A stretch of 57,693 bases of DNA from assembly GCA_002929135.1 (NCBI GenBank), contig PESC01000033.1, forward strand, positions 1-57,693, given 5' to 3'. This stretch comes from Methylomonas sp. (lineage in GTDB: Bacteria; Pseudomonadota; Gammaproteobacteria; Methylococcales; Methylomonadaceae). The position numbers and the translations under genes were made by a program. This document shows, piece after piece, positions 37,697-46,464 of the stretch (its first letter is position 1; each line of letters begins with the position of its first letter). Under the pieces are notes generated by a model that made no database searches, had not been told where the DNA came from, and saw only the letters and a program-made list of their open reading frames with translations.

Positions 37697-38227
37697 ATGC
37701 GTAATTCACTACACCATCAATCCGGCGCGGTTCTGGTCATCAGCCTCATCATGCTGCTGTTGCTGACCCTCATCGGCACGGCGGGCGTACAGACCACGAC
37801 GCTGGAAGAAAAAATGGCGGGCAACCAGAAAGACCGCAATCTGGCATTGCAGGCGGCAGAATCGGCCTTGCTGCTGGCGGAAGCTAGCCTGGATGTGTCG
37901 GTGGCTGCCTTGCCCAGTTTTAGCAATGCGGGCACTGGCGGCTTTTACAGCCAAGCGTCGACCATACCCACGCGCGCAGCTCTTTTGACCGATGCGTTCT
38001 GGACGGGTAATCCTGTTGCCACTTCGACGGTTGCAGGCCTGGGCAACGATATAGCCCAGCCGCGTTACATCATCCAGCAATTACCCGCCACCTGTTTCAG
38101 TGCCTCGGATTGCGCTGCCAGTCCGCCAGTCAACCGGACACCGTACCGAATCACGGTCAGGGCAACCGGCGGCGGCGCCGGTTCCAGCGCCGTGGTGATA
38201 TTGCAATCGATCTATACGCCGCCTTGA
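37697..38227 (+). CDS. pilX: Type IV pilus assembly protein PilX
   Basis: A 176-residue minor pilin. From ATG 37697 the sequence is MRNSLHHQSG, then AVLVISLIMLLLLTLIGTAG; mature position 5 is not Glu, as in GspK-like tip pilins. TTTLEEKMAGNQKDRNLALQAAESAL is the PilX signature. GGGGGTGG precedes it. A GTG two codons earlier (37691) is possible. It is followed by about 400 bases of repeats before pilY1, which may separate transcript segments or affect expression of pilY1. Confidence 0.9.
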   Translation: MRNSLHHQSGAVLVISLIMLLLLTLIGTAGVQTTTLEEKMAGNQKDRNLALQAAESALLLAEASLDVSVAALPSFSNAGTGGFYSQASTIPTRAALLTDAFWTGNPVATSTVAGLGNDIAQPRYIIQQLPATCFSASDCAASPPVNRTPYRITVRATGGGAGSSAVVILQSIYTPP

Positions 38228-38630
38228 TGTCATTGCACAAGCCCGAACCTAGCGGTGATTCTGCTTCCCACGGTCTCCGTTGGAGTCCATACCGGGCGGT
38301 GAGTATGCCCGGTGCATCGAGTCTGTTGCACAAGCCCGAACCTAGCGGTGATTCCGCTTCCCACGGTCTCCGTTGGAGTCCATACCGGGCGGTGAGTATG
38401 TCCGGTGCATCGAGTCTGGTATGCATTCCCACGCGGGAGCGTGGGAACGAGAAAACGAGAAAATATCAAGCTGCCATAGCGCCTGGTTCCCACGGTCTTC
38501 CGTGGGAATCCATACCGGGCGGTGAGTATGCCCGGTGCATCAAGCCTGGTATGCATTCCCACGCGGAAGCGTGGGAACGAGAAAACCGTTGTCCGGCGAT
38601 GACGTCCGGAGTCACCTAAGGAGGGAATTT
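38228..38630. repeat. Tandem 93-bp duplication and palindromic repeats between pilX and pilY1
   Basis: Bases 38233-38325 are repeated at 38326-38418 with two mismatches, giving a direct tandem of 93 bp starting TTGCACAAGCCCGAACC. Part of the unit (CCATACCGGGCGGTGAGTAT, then GCCCGGTGCATC) recurs at 38509-38544. Palindromes of the TTCCCACG family lie at about 38426-38449, 38485-38508 and 38555-38578. No gene is seen here. The last bases hold the strong ribosome binding site of pilY1 (TAAGGAGGG). Confidence 0.85.
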
Positions 38631-41600
38631 ATGAATAAGTTCACGATGCTTGCTGCAAGCCGTCGGTTAGCTACGCCGCTCATCAGGATTGCGGCGGCTT
38701 TGTTTATGTTGATGATGGCATCAACGACAGGCGCCGCGCTGTCGCAGACACCGTTGTTCCTCACTGTCTGGGTCGATCCCAACGTGCTGTTCAACATGTC
38801 GATCGAAACGCCCATGGGCGGAGCGGCGTATGCCGATCAGCCCGATGGCTCCGAATGCACATCGACCAGCAGCCCGAGAGGCCGTGTCAATGATGGCGGT
38901 ACGGTAGGTGTGTGCTACGCCAGAGGCAAAACCTATCTCGGTTATTTCGACCCTGACAAATGTTACGTCTATACCGGCTCGGGAGCAGCCGGGCGGTTCG
39001 AACCCGACGGCGCCACGATCAACGTCAATCACGAATGCAGTGGCAAATTCAGTGGCAATTTCATGAACTGGGCGACGATGACGGCGATCGACATGTTCAC
39101 CTGGACCATGACCGGTGGCAACCGCATCGTCGATACGGCGGATAACACCACCGTCATTAAACGCATGAGAAAACACAATAACGACGATTGGTTTCCCGAC
39201 AAACTGGTGAGGAATAGATGGAATGTTAGTCCCTCGACGGTAACACCCTGGAATGAGACAAGTGTATTCATTCGCAATACCGATTTTGGTGTGCAATTCG
39301 GAACGTCGCGTGGGGGTAGTAATCTAGGTGTAGGTACTTACAACGTCAACATTCGCGTCTGCAACAAAAACCAAACCCTGGAACCCAACTGCAAGCCGTA
39401 TGCCGCTGGCGATTATTTCAAGCCCGAAGGCATAGTGCACAGAAACGCCGGGCACATGCGCTTTGGTGTCACCAGTTACACCAATACCAGTGGCAATGGC
39501 ATTGATGGCGGTGTATTGCGTTCCAATATGAAATATGTGGGCACCCGCAGGCCGGATGGCTCCGGCGGCACCCAGGACAATGCGCTCAAGGAAATCAACG
39601 CCGATGGCACGCTGGTACTGAACGCCAACCCGGCCGACGCCACGGCCAGCGGTGTTAGCCAGTCCGGTGTCATTGCTTACATCAACCGCTTCAGCGATGC
39701 CGGTTACAAGGGCCACGATCCTGCCAGCGAACTGTTTTACGAATCGATACGCTATTTCAAAAACCTGGGGCCGACACCGGAATATCTGACGGGCGCCAAC
39801 GGTGGTTTTCCCATCCTGAATGCGGCACGCTGGCAAGACCCGATGACCGCAAGCTGCCAGAAGAACTATATCGTCGGCATCAACGACGCCAATCCGTGGA
39901 TGGACAAAAAACTGCCGGGTACCCATTTCATGTTATCGACATTCAATGGCAGAAACATCGCACAGGACTTCGGCGAACCCAGCAACCCCGACAGAGACAT
40001 CAACGTGACGGCTCTGACCAACACGGTCGGTCGCCTGGAAGGCATCAACGGTACCAGCCGCTGCATAGGTTGTACCGCAACCAACTGCGATATGGGTGCC
40101 TACAACAAACACATTCCGGCACTCGGCGAAGTGTTCGGAACCTGTCCGGCCACCCAAAAGGAAAATTCGTATTACATCGCTGGCCTGGCCTATTACGCCA
40201 ATACCCAGGACATCCGCAGCAACATCCCTGGCAAGCAGACCGTATCGACTTTCATGATCGATACCCAGGAATTCGGCACCAATCCGCTGGTCGGCCAGAT
40301 GAACATGCTGTGGCTGGCTGGCAAATACGGCGGTTTCAACGACATCAACGGCAATGCGGTACCGAACGGCAGGGTGACCGACGCCGCTGGCGCACTGATT
40401 ACACCATCGGAATGGGATGCCGACGGCGACGGCGAGCCCGACAACTATGTGCTGGCAACCCGGCCCGACAAGCTGGTACAGGCGCTGAACCGAGCCTTCG
40501 TCGACATCGACAAGCGCACGTCGTCGGCGTCGGCGGTGGCCGCCAACTCGACCCGGCTTGATGCCGGCACCCAGGTTTATCAGGCCCGTTTCAATTCGTC
40601 TGACTGGAGCGGGCAATTGCTGGCCTTTACCGTCAATGTTGCCACTGGCGAGTTGACAGGCAACTGGGATGCCGAAACCAGGCTACCCGCGCACACTGCC
40701 CGCAGAATATTCACCTACAGACCCCAGGCAGCGGCCCGCTCACGCGGTGTCGAGTTTTTATGGAACAACCTCAGCAAAGACAGCGATGTACCGGCGCCGA
40801 CGCCGCAGTCGCAGCAGCATTACCTGAACCGGCTTTCCGGGGTGAATGATGGCCGTGGTGCCGATCGCGTCAACTGGTTGCGCGGTGACGCCAGCCTCGA
40901 ACAAAGAAACCCCGGCGGCATCTTCAGAAACCGCAGCCTCAAGTTGGGTGACATCATCAATTCCGACCCGATGTTCATCGGCAACACCGATTATGGTTAT
41001 GGCTCGCTTGCCGGTGCGGAGGGTTCCAGCTATACCACCTTCCGCAGCAGCGCTGCGTACACCGCCCGCAGAAACATGATTTACGTTGGCGCCAACGACG
41101 GCATGTTGCACGGTTTCGATGCCAGTATCGGTAACGACGGTGGCAGGGAGATTCTGGCTTACATTCCTGATGCCTTGATGCCGGAACTGAGTCAGTTGAC
41201 GTCGCCTAACTACAGTCATCGTTATTATGTCGATGGCCCCATCGGTGCGGGCGATGCTTACGACCGTACAACCACCCAATGGCACACGCTGCTGGCCGGT
41301 ACGCTGGGTGCCGGTGGTAAGGCGTTGTTCATGCTGGATGTCAGCACCCCCGATACCTTCGGTACGACACACCCGCTGTGGGAATACACCAGTGCCAACG
41401 ACAACGACCTGGGCAATACCTTTGCCCAACCGGCCATTGTTCGTCTGGAGAATGGGCAGTGGGTGGCCATCGTCGGTAACGGCTACGAAAGCGACAATGG
41501 CCGCGCCGTGCTTTATGTGTTTGATGCCTTCACCGGTGCTGTGTTACGAAAAATCGACACCGGCGCCGGTACGGTTGCGTTAAAGAACGGTCTGTCGAGT

Positions 41601-42599
41601 CCGCTGGCCGTCGATACCGACAACGACCGCAGCATCGATACCGTTTATGCCGGTGATCTTTACGGCAATCTGTGGAAATTCGATGTGTCCGGCGCCAACG
41701 TCAGCGATTGGGGCATCGCCGGCGGCGCCCCCTTTTTCGTGGCATGCGCCAGACCGGGGCCAGGGACGGCCTGCGCCCAGTCCGACCGCCAGCCGATTAC
41801 CAGCAAACCCAATGTCGGCAATCCTGGCGGAGTGGGCACCGATCAGAACGGTGTTGGCCGGATGATTTATTTCGGCACCGGCAAATACATTCATGTATCC
41901 GACAACATTGTCGGCACCAGTCCGCAAGTTCAAACCTTTTATGGGCTGTGGGACAGGGGAGCGCCGATTACCGATCGCGCCCAGCTTCAGGATCAGCGTA
42001 TTACCTTTGAAGGCGTGGCACCAACAGCGTCCAATACCAGTACGATGACGACACACCCGATCCGGGTGGTGTCGAATGAAACAGTCTGTTACGCCACCAC
42101 CACACCCGGCTGTCCAGCCGGTAGCAGCCTCAGAAGCGGCTGGTCGATGAATCTGTTGCCGCCGAGCGGGATTGCCGAAGGCGAACGGGTCGTCAGTCAT
42201 CCATTGGTTCGCCGTGGACTGGTGATATTTGCAACACTGATACCCAGTGCCGATCCTTGCAATTTCGGTGGCAGTTCACGGTTGATGGAGCTGGATGCCC
42301 TGACCGGCGGCTTTTCCGCCTTGCCACCGTTCGATACCAACGGTACTGGCACCGTCAATGCGGATGACCGTGTGGTGATCAACGGCCAGACGGTGGTGGC
42401 CTCGGGTATTGATCTGGGCATCGGTATTTTCAAGACACCGGCGGTCGTTGAATCGACGTCGGTGGACTACAAATACCTCAGCGGCTCGGCAGGCGACGTT
42501 GGCAGGGTGACGGACGCTGGCGGTGGCGGCACCACCACTACGCCAGCACCGCCAACAGTGCCGTTAGGCACTCGCAGGTCATGGCTGCAACTGCGCTGA
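38631..42599 (+). CDS. pilY1: Type IV pilus tip adhesin/biogenesis factor PilY1
   Basis: A 1322-residue secreted protein. The signal peptide lies in residues 1-36 ([21 protein letters not shown]). The N-terminal two fifths hold the variable region with several cysteines. The C-terminal part has the PilY1 beta-propeller blocks: [41 protein letters not shown], and [17 protein letters not shown] calcium-loop [15 protein letters not shown] fits the known Ca site of PilY1. ATG 38631 follows TAAGGAGGG. The open frame extends upstream only through repeats. It cooperates with the minor pilins upstream for extension, adhesion and surface sensing. Confidence 0.94.
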   Translation: MNKFTMLAASRRLATPLIRIAAALFMLMMASTTGAALSQTPLFLTVWVDPNVLFNMSIETPMGGAAYADQPDGSECTSTSSPRGRVNDGGTVGVCYARGKTYLGYFDPDKCYVYTGSGAAGRFEPDGATINVNHECSGKFSGNFMNWATMTAIDMFTWTMTGGNRIVDTADNTTVIKRMRKHNNDDWFPDKLVRNRWNVSPSTVTPWNETSVFIRNTDFGVQFGTSRGGSNLGVGTYNVNIRVCNKNQTLEPNCKPYAAGDYFKPEGIVHRNAGHMRFGVTSYTNTSGNGIDGGVLRSNMKYVGTRRPDGSGGTQDNALKEINADGTLVLNANPADATASGVSQSGVIAYINRFSDAGYKGHDPASELFYESIRYFKNLGPTPEYLTGANGGFPILNAARWQDPMTASCQKNYIVGINDANPWMDKKLPGTHFMLSTFNGRNIAQDFGEPSNPDRDINVTALTNTVGRLEGINGTSRCIGCTATNCDMGAYNKHIPALGEVFGTCPATQKENSYYIAGLAYYANTQDIRSNIPGKQTVSTFMIDTQEFGTNPLVGQMNMLWLAGKYGGFNDINGNAVPNGRVTDAAGALITPSEWDADGDGEPDNYVLATRPDKLVQALNRAFVDIDKRTSSASAVAANSTRLDAGTQVYQARFNSSDWSGQLLAFTVNVATGELTGNWDAETRLPAHTARRIFTYRPQAAARSRGVEFLWNNLSKDSDVPAPTPQSQQHYLNRLSGVNDGRGADRVNWLRGDASLEQRNPGGIFRNRSLKLGDIINSDPMFIGNTDYGYGSLAGAEGSSYTTFRSSAAYTARRNMIYVGANDGMLHGFDASIGNDGGREILAYIPDALMPELSQLTSPNYSHRYYVDGPIGAGDAYDRTTTQWHTLLAGTLGAGGKALFMLDVSTPDTFGTTHPLWEYTSANDNDLGNTFAQPAIVRLENGQWVAIVGNGYESDNGRAVLYVFDAFTGAVLRKIDTGAGTVALKNGLSSPLAVDTDNDRSIDTVYAGDLYGNLWKFDVSGANVSDWGIAGGAPFFVACARPGPGTACAQSDRQPITSKPNVGNPGGVGTDQNGVGRMIYFGTGKYIHVSDNIVGTSPQVQTFYGLWDRGAPITDRAQLQDQRITFEGVAPTASNTSTMTTHPIRVVSNETVCYATTTPGCPAGSSLRSGWSMNLLPPSGIAEGERVVSHPLVRRGLVIFATLIPSADPCNFGGSSRLMELDALTGGFSALPPFDTNGTGTVNADDRVVINGQTVVASGIDLGIGIFKTPAVVESTSVDYKYLSGSAGDVGRVTDAGGGGTTTTPAPPTVPLGTRRSWLQLR

Positions 42600-42624
42600 G
42601 TGACCTGATTGTCACAGTGTTCTG

Positions 42625-42647
42625 GTTCCCACGCTCCGCGTGGGAAT
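42625..42647. repeat. TTCCCACGC-family palindrome between pilY1 and pilE-like gene
   Basis: GTTCCCACGC (42625-42634) faces GCGTGGGAAT (42638-42647) around TCC. It is a single palindrome of the family seen elsewhere in the window, followed by CCATACC as in the paired copies. Confidence 0.8.
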
Positions 42648-42745
42648 CCATACCAAGCCCTGACATACCGCGTATGCCTTTCACGCCACAGCCTGGGAAC
42701 AAAGACAACAAGGAAACCCATAGCAACCCGAATCAGACAAAAACC

Positions 42746-43192
42746 ATGAAAACACAGCAAGGCTTTACCCTCATCGAACTTATGATCGTGGTTGGCATCA
42801 TTGGCATTCTGGCAGCCATAGCCATTCCCGCTTACCAGGACAGCGTTCTAAAATCCCGGCGGGAAGACGCTAAATCGGTGCTGCTGGGCCTGGCCAACGC
42901 CATGGAACGACATTTCACACTAACCAACAGCTATTGCGATGCGGCGAACAATGGGGGGGTGGCGGTCGCCGGTTGCGGCGCAGGCACCGAAGACACAGGG
43001 CCTGCGGCTATATTTGCTACCCCTGCCGAAACGGCCCGGTTCTACACGATCACGATTAGCGCCGTCACTGCAACGGTGTACACCTTGAGCGCAGTGCCCA
43101 CCGGTGCGCAAACCGGCGATGGTTGCGGCACACTGTCTGTTACCCAGACGGGGGCGAAAGCCGCAACGGGTGCCTTGGCAAATTGCTGGTGA
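42746..43192 (+). CDS. pilE: Type IV pilin-like protein, PilE family minor pilin
   Basis: A 148-residue prepilin: leader MKTQQG, helix [26 protein letters not shown], Glu at mature position 5. It has NSYCDAA and a C-terminal disulfide-type pair (GCG...NCW). Its place after pilY1 and its short length fit the minor pilin PilE of the fimU-pilVWXY1E cluster rather than the major PilA. The ribosome binding site is weak, so it may rely on coupling or on a leader shaped by the palindrome upstream. Confidence 0.9.
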   Translation: MKTQQGFTLIELMIVVGIIGILAAIAIPAYQDSVLKSRREDAKSVLLGLANAMERHFTLTNSYCDAANNGGVAVAGCGAGTEDTGPAAIFATPAETARFYTITISAVTATVYTLSAVPTGAQTGDGCGTLSVTQTGAKAATGALANCW

Positions 43193-43248
43193 TTTTCCCA
43201 CTCCTTACATTCCGCGAGGGAATCAGAAAATCCGAAAAGCGACGGACG

Positions 43249-43277
43249 CTTGAAATTCAAAACGCAATCGCCATAAT
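43249..43277 (+). promoter_or_regulatory. Sigma-32-like heat-shock promoter
   Basis: CTTGAAA at 43249-43255 is an exact sigma-32 -35 element. After 15 bases comes CCATAAT (43271-43277), close to the -10 consensus CCCATNT. It lies about 45 bases before the Hsp20 start codon, which makes functional sense. Confidence 0.7.
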
Positions 43278-43319
43278 CGCCTGGTAGGCATTTCCCCTAC
43301 GATAATCAGGAGATTCGAT

Positions 43320-43748
43320 ATGAGCAATTTAAGTCCTTTCGGTGGCCGCAGTTTATTTGATGAGCTGTTTCGCGATGTCAATCCCGGCTATTACGTCAAG
43401 CCCTTGCACGGTGATGCATTGCCGTCACAAATTAAAGTCGATATCAAGGAAAATCCCTCGGAGTTCATCATCCAGGCCGAAATTCCAGGTACCGGCAAAG
43501 ACAATATCCATATCAGCATCGATGGCGGCCTGGTGAGCATCAGTGCCGTGGTCAGTCAGATGGACAGTGAACGCAAGGATGACAAACTGCTGCGCAGTGA
43601 ACGTTACTACGGTGAAGTTTCCCGCAGCTTTCAGTTACCGGTCGATGTCGATCAATCGGCCAGCAAGGCAAAATACGAAAACGGTGTGTTGGTGCTGAAT
43701 CTGGTCAAAAAACAGAAACAGAGCAGTCAGCGTATGCAGATCGATTGA
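43320..43748 (+). CDS. Small heat shock protein, Hsp20/alpha-crystallin family
   Basis: A 142-residue holdase chaperone. The alpha-crystallin domain runs from about residue 35 (SQIKVDIKENPSEFIIQAEIPG) to 125 (KAKYENGVLVLNLVKK). The ENGVLVLNL block is the family hallmark. The short C-terminal tail lacks an obvious I-x-I/V motif (it ends SSQRMQID), which may weaken oligomerisation. AGGAG precedes the ATG, and a sigma-32-like promoter lies upstream. It stands alone. Confidence 0.94.
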   Translation: MSNLSPFGGRSLFDELFRDVNPGYYVKPLHGDALPSQIKVDIKENPSEFIIQAEIPGTGKDNIHISIDGGLVSISAVVSQMDSERKDDKLLRSERYYGEVSRSFQLPVDVDQSASKAKYENGVLVLNLVKKQKQSSQRMQID

Positions 43749-44080
43749 AACAAGCTCTCGCGTTCCCATGTTCGGCGTGGGAACGCATATGGGCGTTGCA
43801 TGGGGGGTAAGGCTGTGTTGAACGGTCGGTATGGGTTCCCACGGAGACCGTGGGAACCAGAAACAGAGCGGTCAACGTATTCTCGTTATTCTCATTCACA
43901 CGCTCTGCGTACCGAGCTTACGCTGCGCAAAGCGCGGCAGGCGGCGTTCCGACGCATAGCGTGGGGGTCAGAGACCTGATGATTTGGTTGAATGGTTACG
44001 ATAATTTTAGAATTTCAGGCGGTGGTCGATGCAGCAAGCACTGTGCGGCCTGTATCCGTCATTGACCGGCTTTGTAGTAA
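43749..44080. other. Intergenic region with paired palindromic repeats
   Basis: This 332-base gap holds a paired unit at 43760-43858: CGTTCCCATG/CGTGGGAACG and GGTTCCCACGG/CCGTGGGAACC about 50 bases apart. Degenerate half-repeats follow near 43900-43965 (CACGCTCTGCG, GACGCATAGCGTGGGG). No gene or T-run terminator is seen. The final 80 bases should hold the promoter of the LOG-family gene. Confidence 0.7.
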
Positions 44081-44671
44081 ATGAACACCATCAAACGCTT
44101 GTGCGTATATTGCGGCTCCAGCCCTGGGCGTAATCAGGCTTATCTGGCTGCTGCCGACCAGCTTGCCGCTGTTATGGTCGCAGCGGACATCACGCTGGTT
44201 TACGGCGGTGCCGGTATTGGCATCATGGGACGGCTTGCCGATAGTGTGCTGGCAGCAGGTGGCGAGGTAATAGGCGTGATTCCGGCGGCACTGGCGCACA
44301 AGGAGGTTGCGCATCCGCGACTGACCGAGCTGCATGTCACCGATTCCATGCATGAACGCAAGATGAAAATGGCCGAGCTGGCCGATGCCTTCATTGCCCT
44401 CCCAGGCGGCATAGGTACGCTGGAAGAATTGTTCGAAATCTGGACTTGGGCGCAACTGGGTATTCATGCCAAACCTTGTGGCCTACTGAATGCCGAGGGG
44501 TATTTCGACGCCTTGATTGCATTTCTCGATCACATGGCCGAACAGCAGTTCGTCAAGCCCGAGCATCGTGCCATGCTGCTGGTTGAAAGCAATCCTGGAA
44601 CGCTGATCGAACTATGTGTCTCATATCTGCCACCACCTACCTCGCAATGGCTGAAGCGCAATCAAACCTGA
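44081..44671 (+). CDS. LOG family protein (TIGR00730), nucleoside monophosphate phosphoribohydrolase
   Basis: A 196-residue Rossmann-fold enzyme that cleaves the base from AMP-like nucleotides (in plants, cytokinin ribotides). The motif PGGIGTLEELFEIWTWAQLG carries the catalytic PGGxGTxxE. YCGSSPG near the N-terminus and GAGIGIMG bind the phosphate. The physiological substrate in bacteria is often AMP or related, and not decided by sequence. It converges with the FAH-family gene. The ribosome binding site is weak. Confidence 0.92.
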   Translation: MNTIKRLCVYCGSSPGRNQAYLAAADQLAAVMVAADITLVYGGAGIGIMGRLADSVLAAGGEVIGVIPAALAHKEVAHPRLTELHVTDSMHERKMKMAELADAFIALPGGIGTLEELFEIWTWAQLGIHAKPCGLLNAEGYFDALIAFLDHMAEQQFVKPEHRAMLLVESNPGTLIELCVSYLPPPTSQWLKRNQT

Positions 44672-44701
44672 ACGGTTGGCCAAATGCCATAAAACAACGA
44701 C

Positions 44702-45577
44702 TCAAACCCAGGCAGGCACCAGAAAACCGTCCGGCTGCGCGATGACGGGGTTGCTCAGAGTGCCTATGCCTTCGATTTCGATGCGCACGGTTTGCCCCGG
44801 TTTGAGATAACCGCGCGGCTGCATCTTGACGCCGACACCGGCTGGTGTGCCGGTGGTGATGACGTCGCCAGGTTCCAGCGTCATCGCCTGGGTCAGATAC
44901 GCCACCATGTCGTAGCAATTGAACAGCATGTCGCCGGTGTTGGCATTCTGTCTGAGTTCGCCGTCTACCCAGGTTTTCAGCGCGAGCTTGTGCGGGTCGG
45001 CAATCTCGTCCGCCGTCACCAGCCACGGCCCCATGGGGCCGTGAGTGTCGAACGACTTGCCCAGCGTCCAGGTTGGCGTCCGTTGCTGCCAGTCGCGTAC
45101 CGTCACATCGTTGCAGATCGTGAAACCGGCGATCACCTCACGCGCTTTTTCAACCGGCACGTTCTTGCAGCGTTTGCCGATCACGAAAGCCAGCTCGCCT
45201 TCGTAATCGACTTTTTCCGATATTTTCGGCACATGTATCGCCTCGCCATTCGCGATGACACAGGTACTCTGTTTGGTGAAAAACGTAGGGTAGGCCGGTG
45301 TATCGCGACCGGTTTCACCGATGTGGTCGGCATAGTTCAGACCAATACCCAAGAATTTGCCTGGCCTTGGTACCGGGGCCAGCAATCGGGCTTTGGCCAG
45401 GGCGATACGCGGCGCTCCGCCGTCGATCGACGCCTGCAATGCCGCTAGGGCATAGGCTCCCGCTTGCAGAAAGGTCGGCATGTCGCTTGGCAAAGTATCG
45501 GGCGCCGCGACGATGCCGTCGCCCGTTAGCGCACCGATGCCGCGCTGGCTCTGGTAAATGAACGTCACTAATTTCAT
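44702..45577 (-). CDS. Fumarylacetoacetate hydrolase family protein
   Basis: A 291-residue metal-dependent C-C hydrolase or isomerase. The domain core has GLNYADHIGETG, YPTFFTKQSTCVIANGEAI, KVDYEGELAFVIGKR (metal ligands E, E), NDVTVRDWQ, and GDVITTGTPAGVG. It has a short N-terminal part, like bacterial 2-hydroxyhepta-2,4-diene-1,7-dioate isomerase or acylpyruvase/oxaloacetate decarboxylase relatives. The exact substrate is unclear. It follows the PHP gene by 47 bases on the same strand, probably in one operon with it and the ABC exporter. Confidence 0.9.
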   Translation of the reverse strand: MKLVTFIYQSQRGIGALTGDGIVAAPDTLPSDMPTFLQAGAYALAALQASIDGGAPRIALAKARLLAPVPRPGKFLGIGLNYADHIGETGRDTPAYPTFFTKQSTCVIANGEAIHVPKISEKVDYEGELAFVIGKRCKNVPVEKAREVIAGFTICNDVTVRDWQQRTPTWTLGKSFDTHGPMGPWLVTADEIADPHKLALKTWVDGELRQNANTGDMLFNCYDMVAYLTQAMTLEPGDVITTGTPAGVGVKMQPRGYLKPGQTVRIEIEGIGTLSNPVIAQPDGFLVPAWV

Positions 45578-45624
45578 GGGTCGTCACCGTGATGCAAACA
45601 AGTAATGGATGGGCAGCAATCGTC

Positions 45625-46464
45625 CTAGCTGCCCCGGAAAAGCTGCCACACCGGCGTCAGGCCCGGGGGCATGGGGGGAAGCCTGCCCAGTTCGATCCAG
45701 GGCAGGTCGGGAGTGTGGAAGTCGGAGCCGACAGAGGCATGGAGCTTGTGCCTGACGGCGAATTGCTGGCTTAGCCTGATTTCATCCACCGTCGCTCGGC
45801 CAGTGACCACTTCTACCCCCATACCGCCTGCCGCCTTGAAGGCGGCCAGGGCACGATTCATCCATTTGTGGCTGAGCTTGTAACGCAAAGGGTGTGCCAT
45901 GACGGCGATGCCGCCAGCGCTGCGTATCCAGGCGATGACGTCGGTCATCTCGGCCCATTGCGTGGCGACGTAGCCAGGTTTGCCTTTGCTCAAATAACGG
46001 TCGAAGGCATCCTGGGTGTCGGTGACGACGCCGTGTTTGACCAAAAAATCGGCGAAATGCAAACGGGTGATTTCGCCTCTGCCCGCCACCTGGGATACAG
46101 CGTCGTAGGCACCTGCGATGCCTTTTGCCTGCAATTTTCCCGCGATTTGCATCGCCCGTTGTGCGCGCAGGGCGTGCTGGTGCTCCAAACCTTCGAGCAA
46201 AGCCGGATGGTCTGTGTCGATGTCGAGTCCGATGATGTGCAGGCACTGGTTGGCGTACAGGGCCGACAGTTCGATGCCATTGACATAGTGCAGACCTAGC
46301 TGTTCTGCCGTTGCCCTGGCTTCGGACTGACCGGCGACAGTGTCGTGATCGGTCAGTGCCAGCACCGTCACGCCGCGTGCATGGGCGCGGCGCACCACAT
46401 CGGCAGGCGCCAGTGCGCCGTCGGAGGCGGTGGAGTGGCAATGTAGATCGTAAACATCAGACAT
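45625..46464 (-). CDS. PHP-domain phosphoesterase (RnaAM/YciV/TrpH type)
   Basis: A 279-residue metal-dependent phosphoesterase. PHP motifs: DLHCHSTASDGAL (H8, H10), LALTDHDT, GIELSA, VMAHPLRY and GSDFHTP. YciV/RnaAM of E. coli is a 5'-3' exoribonuclease acting on short RNA and 5S rRNA ends and on pAp, so a similar role is likely here. Its ATG overlaps the stop of the ABC exporter gene by one base (TAATG), so they are coupled. Confidence 0.9.
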   Translation of the reverse strand: MSDVYDLHCHSTASDGALAPADVVRRAHARGVTVLALTDHDTVAGQSEARATAEQLGLHYVNGIELSALYANQCLHIIGLDIDTDHPALLEGLEHQHALRAQRAMQIAGKLQAKGIAGAYDAVSQVAGRGEITRLHFADFLVKHGVVTDTQDAFDRYLSKGKPGYVATQWAEMTDVIAWIRSAGGIAVMAHPLRYKLSHKWMNRALAAFKAAGGMGVEVVTGRATVDEIRLSQQFAVRHKLHASVGSDFHTPDLPWIELGRLPPMPPGLTPVWQLFRGS

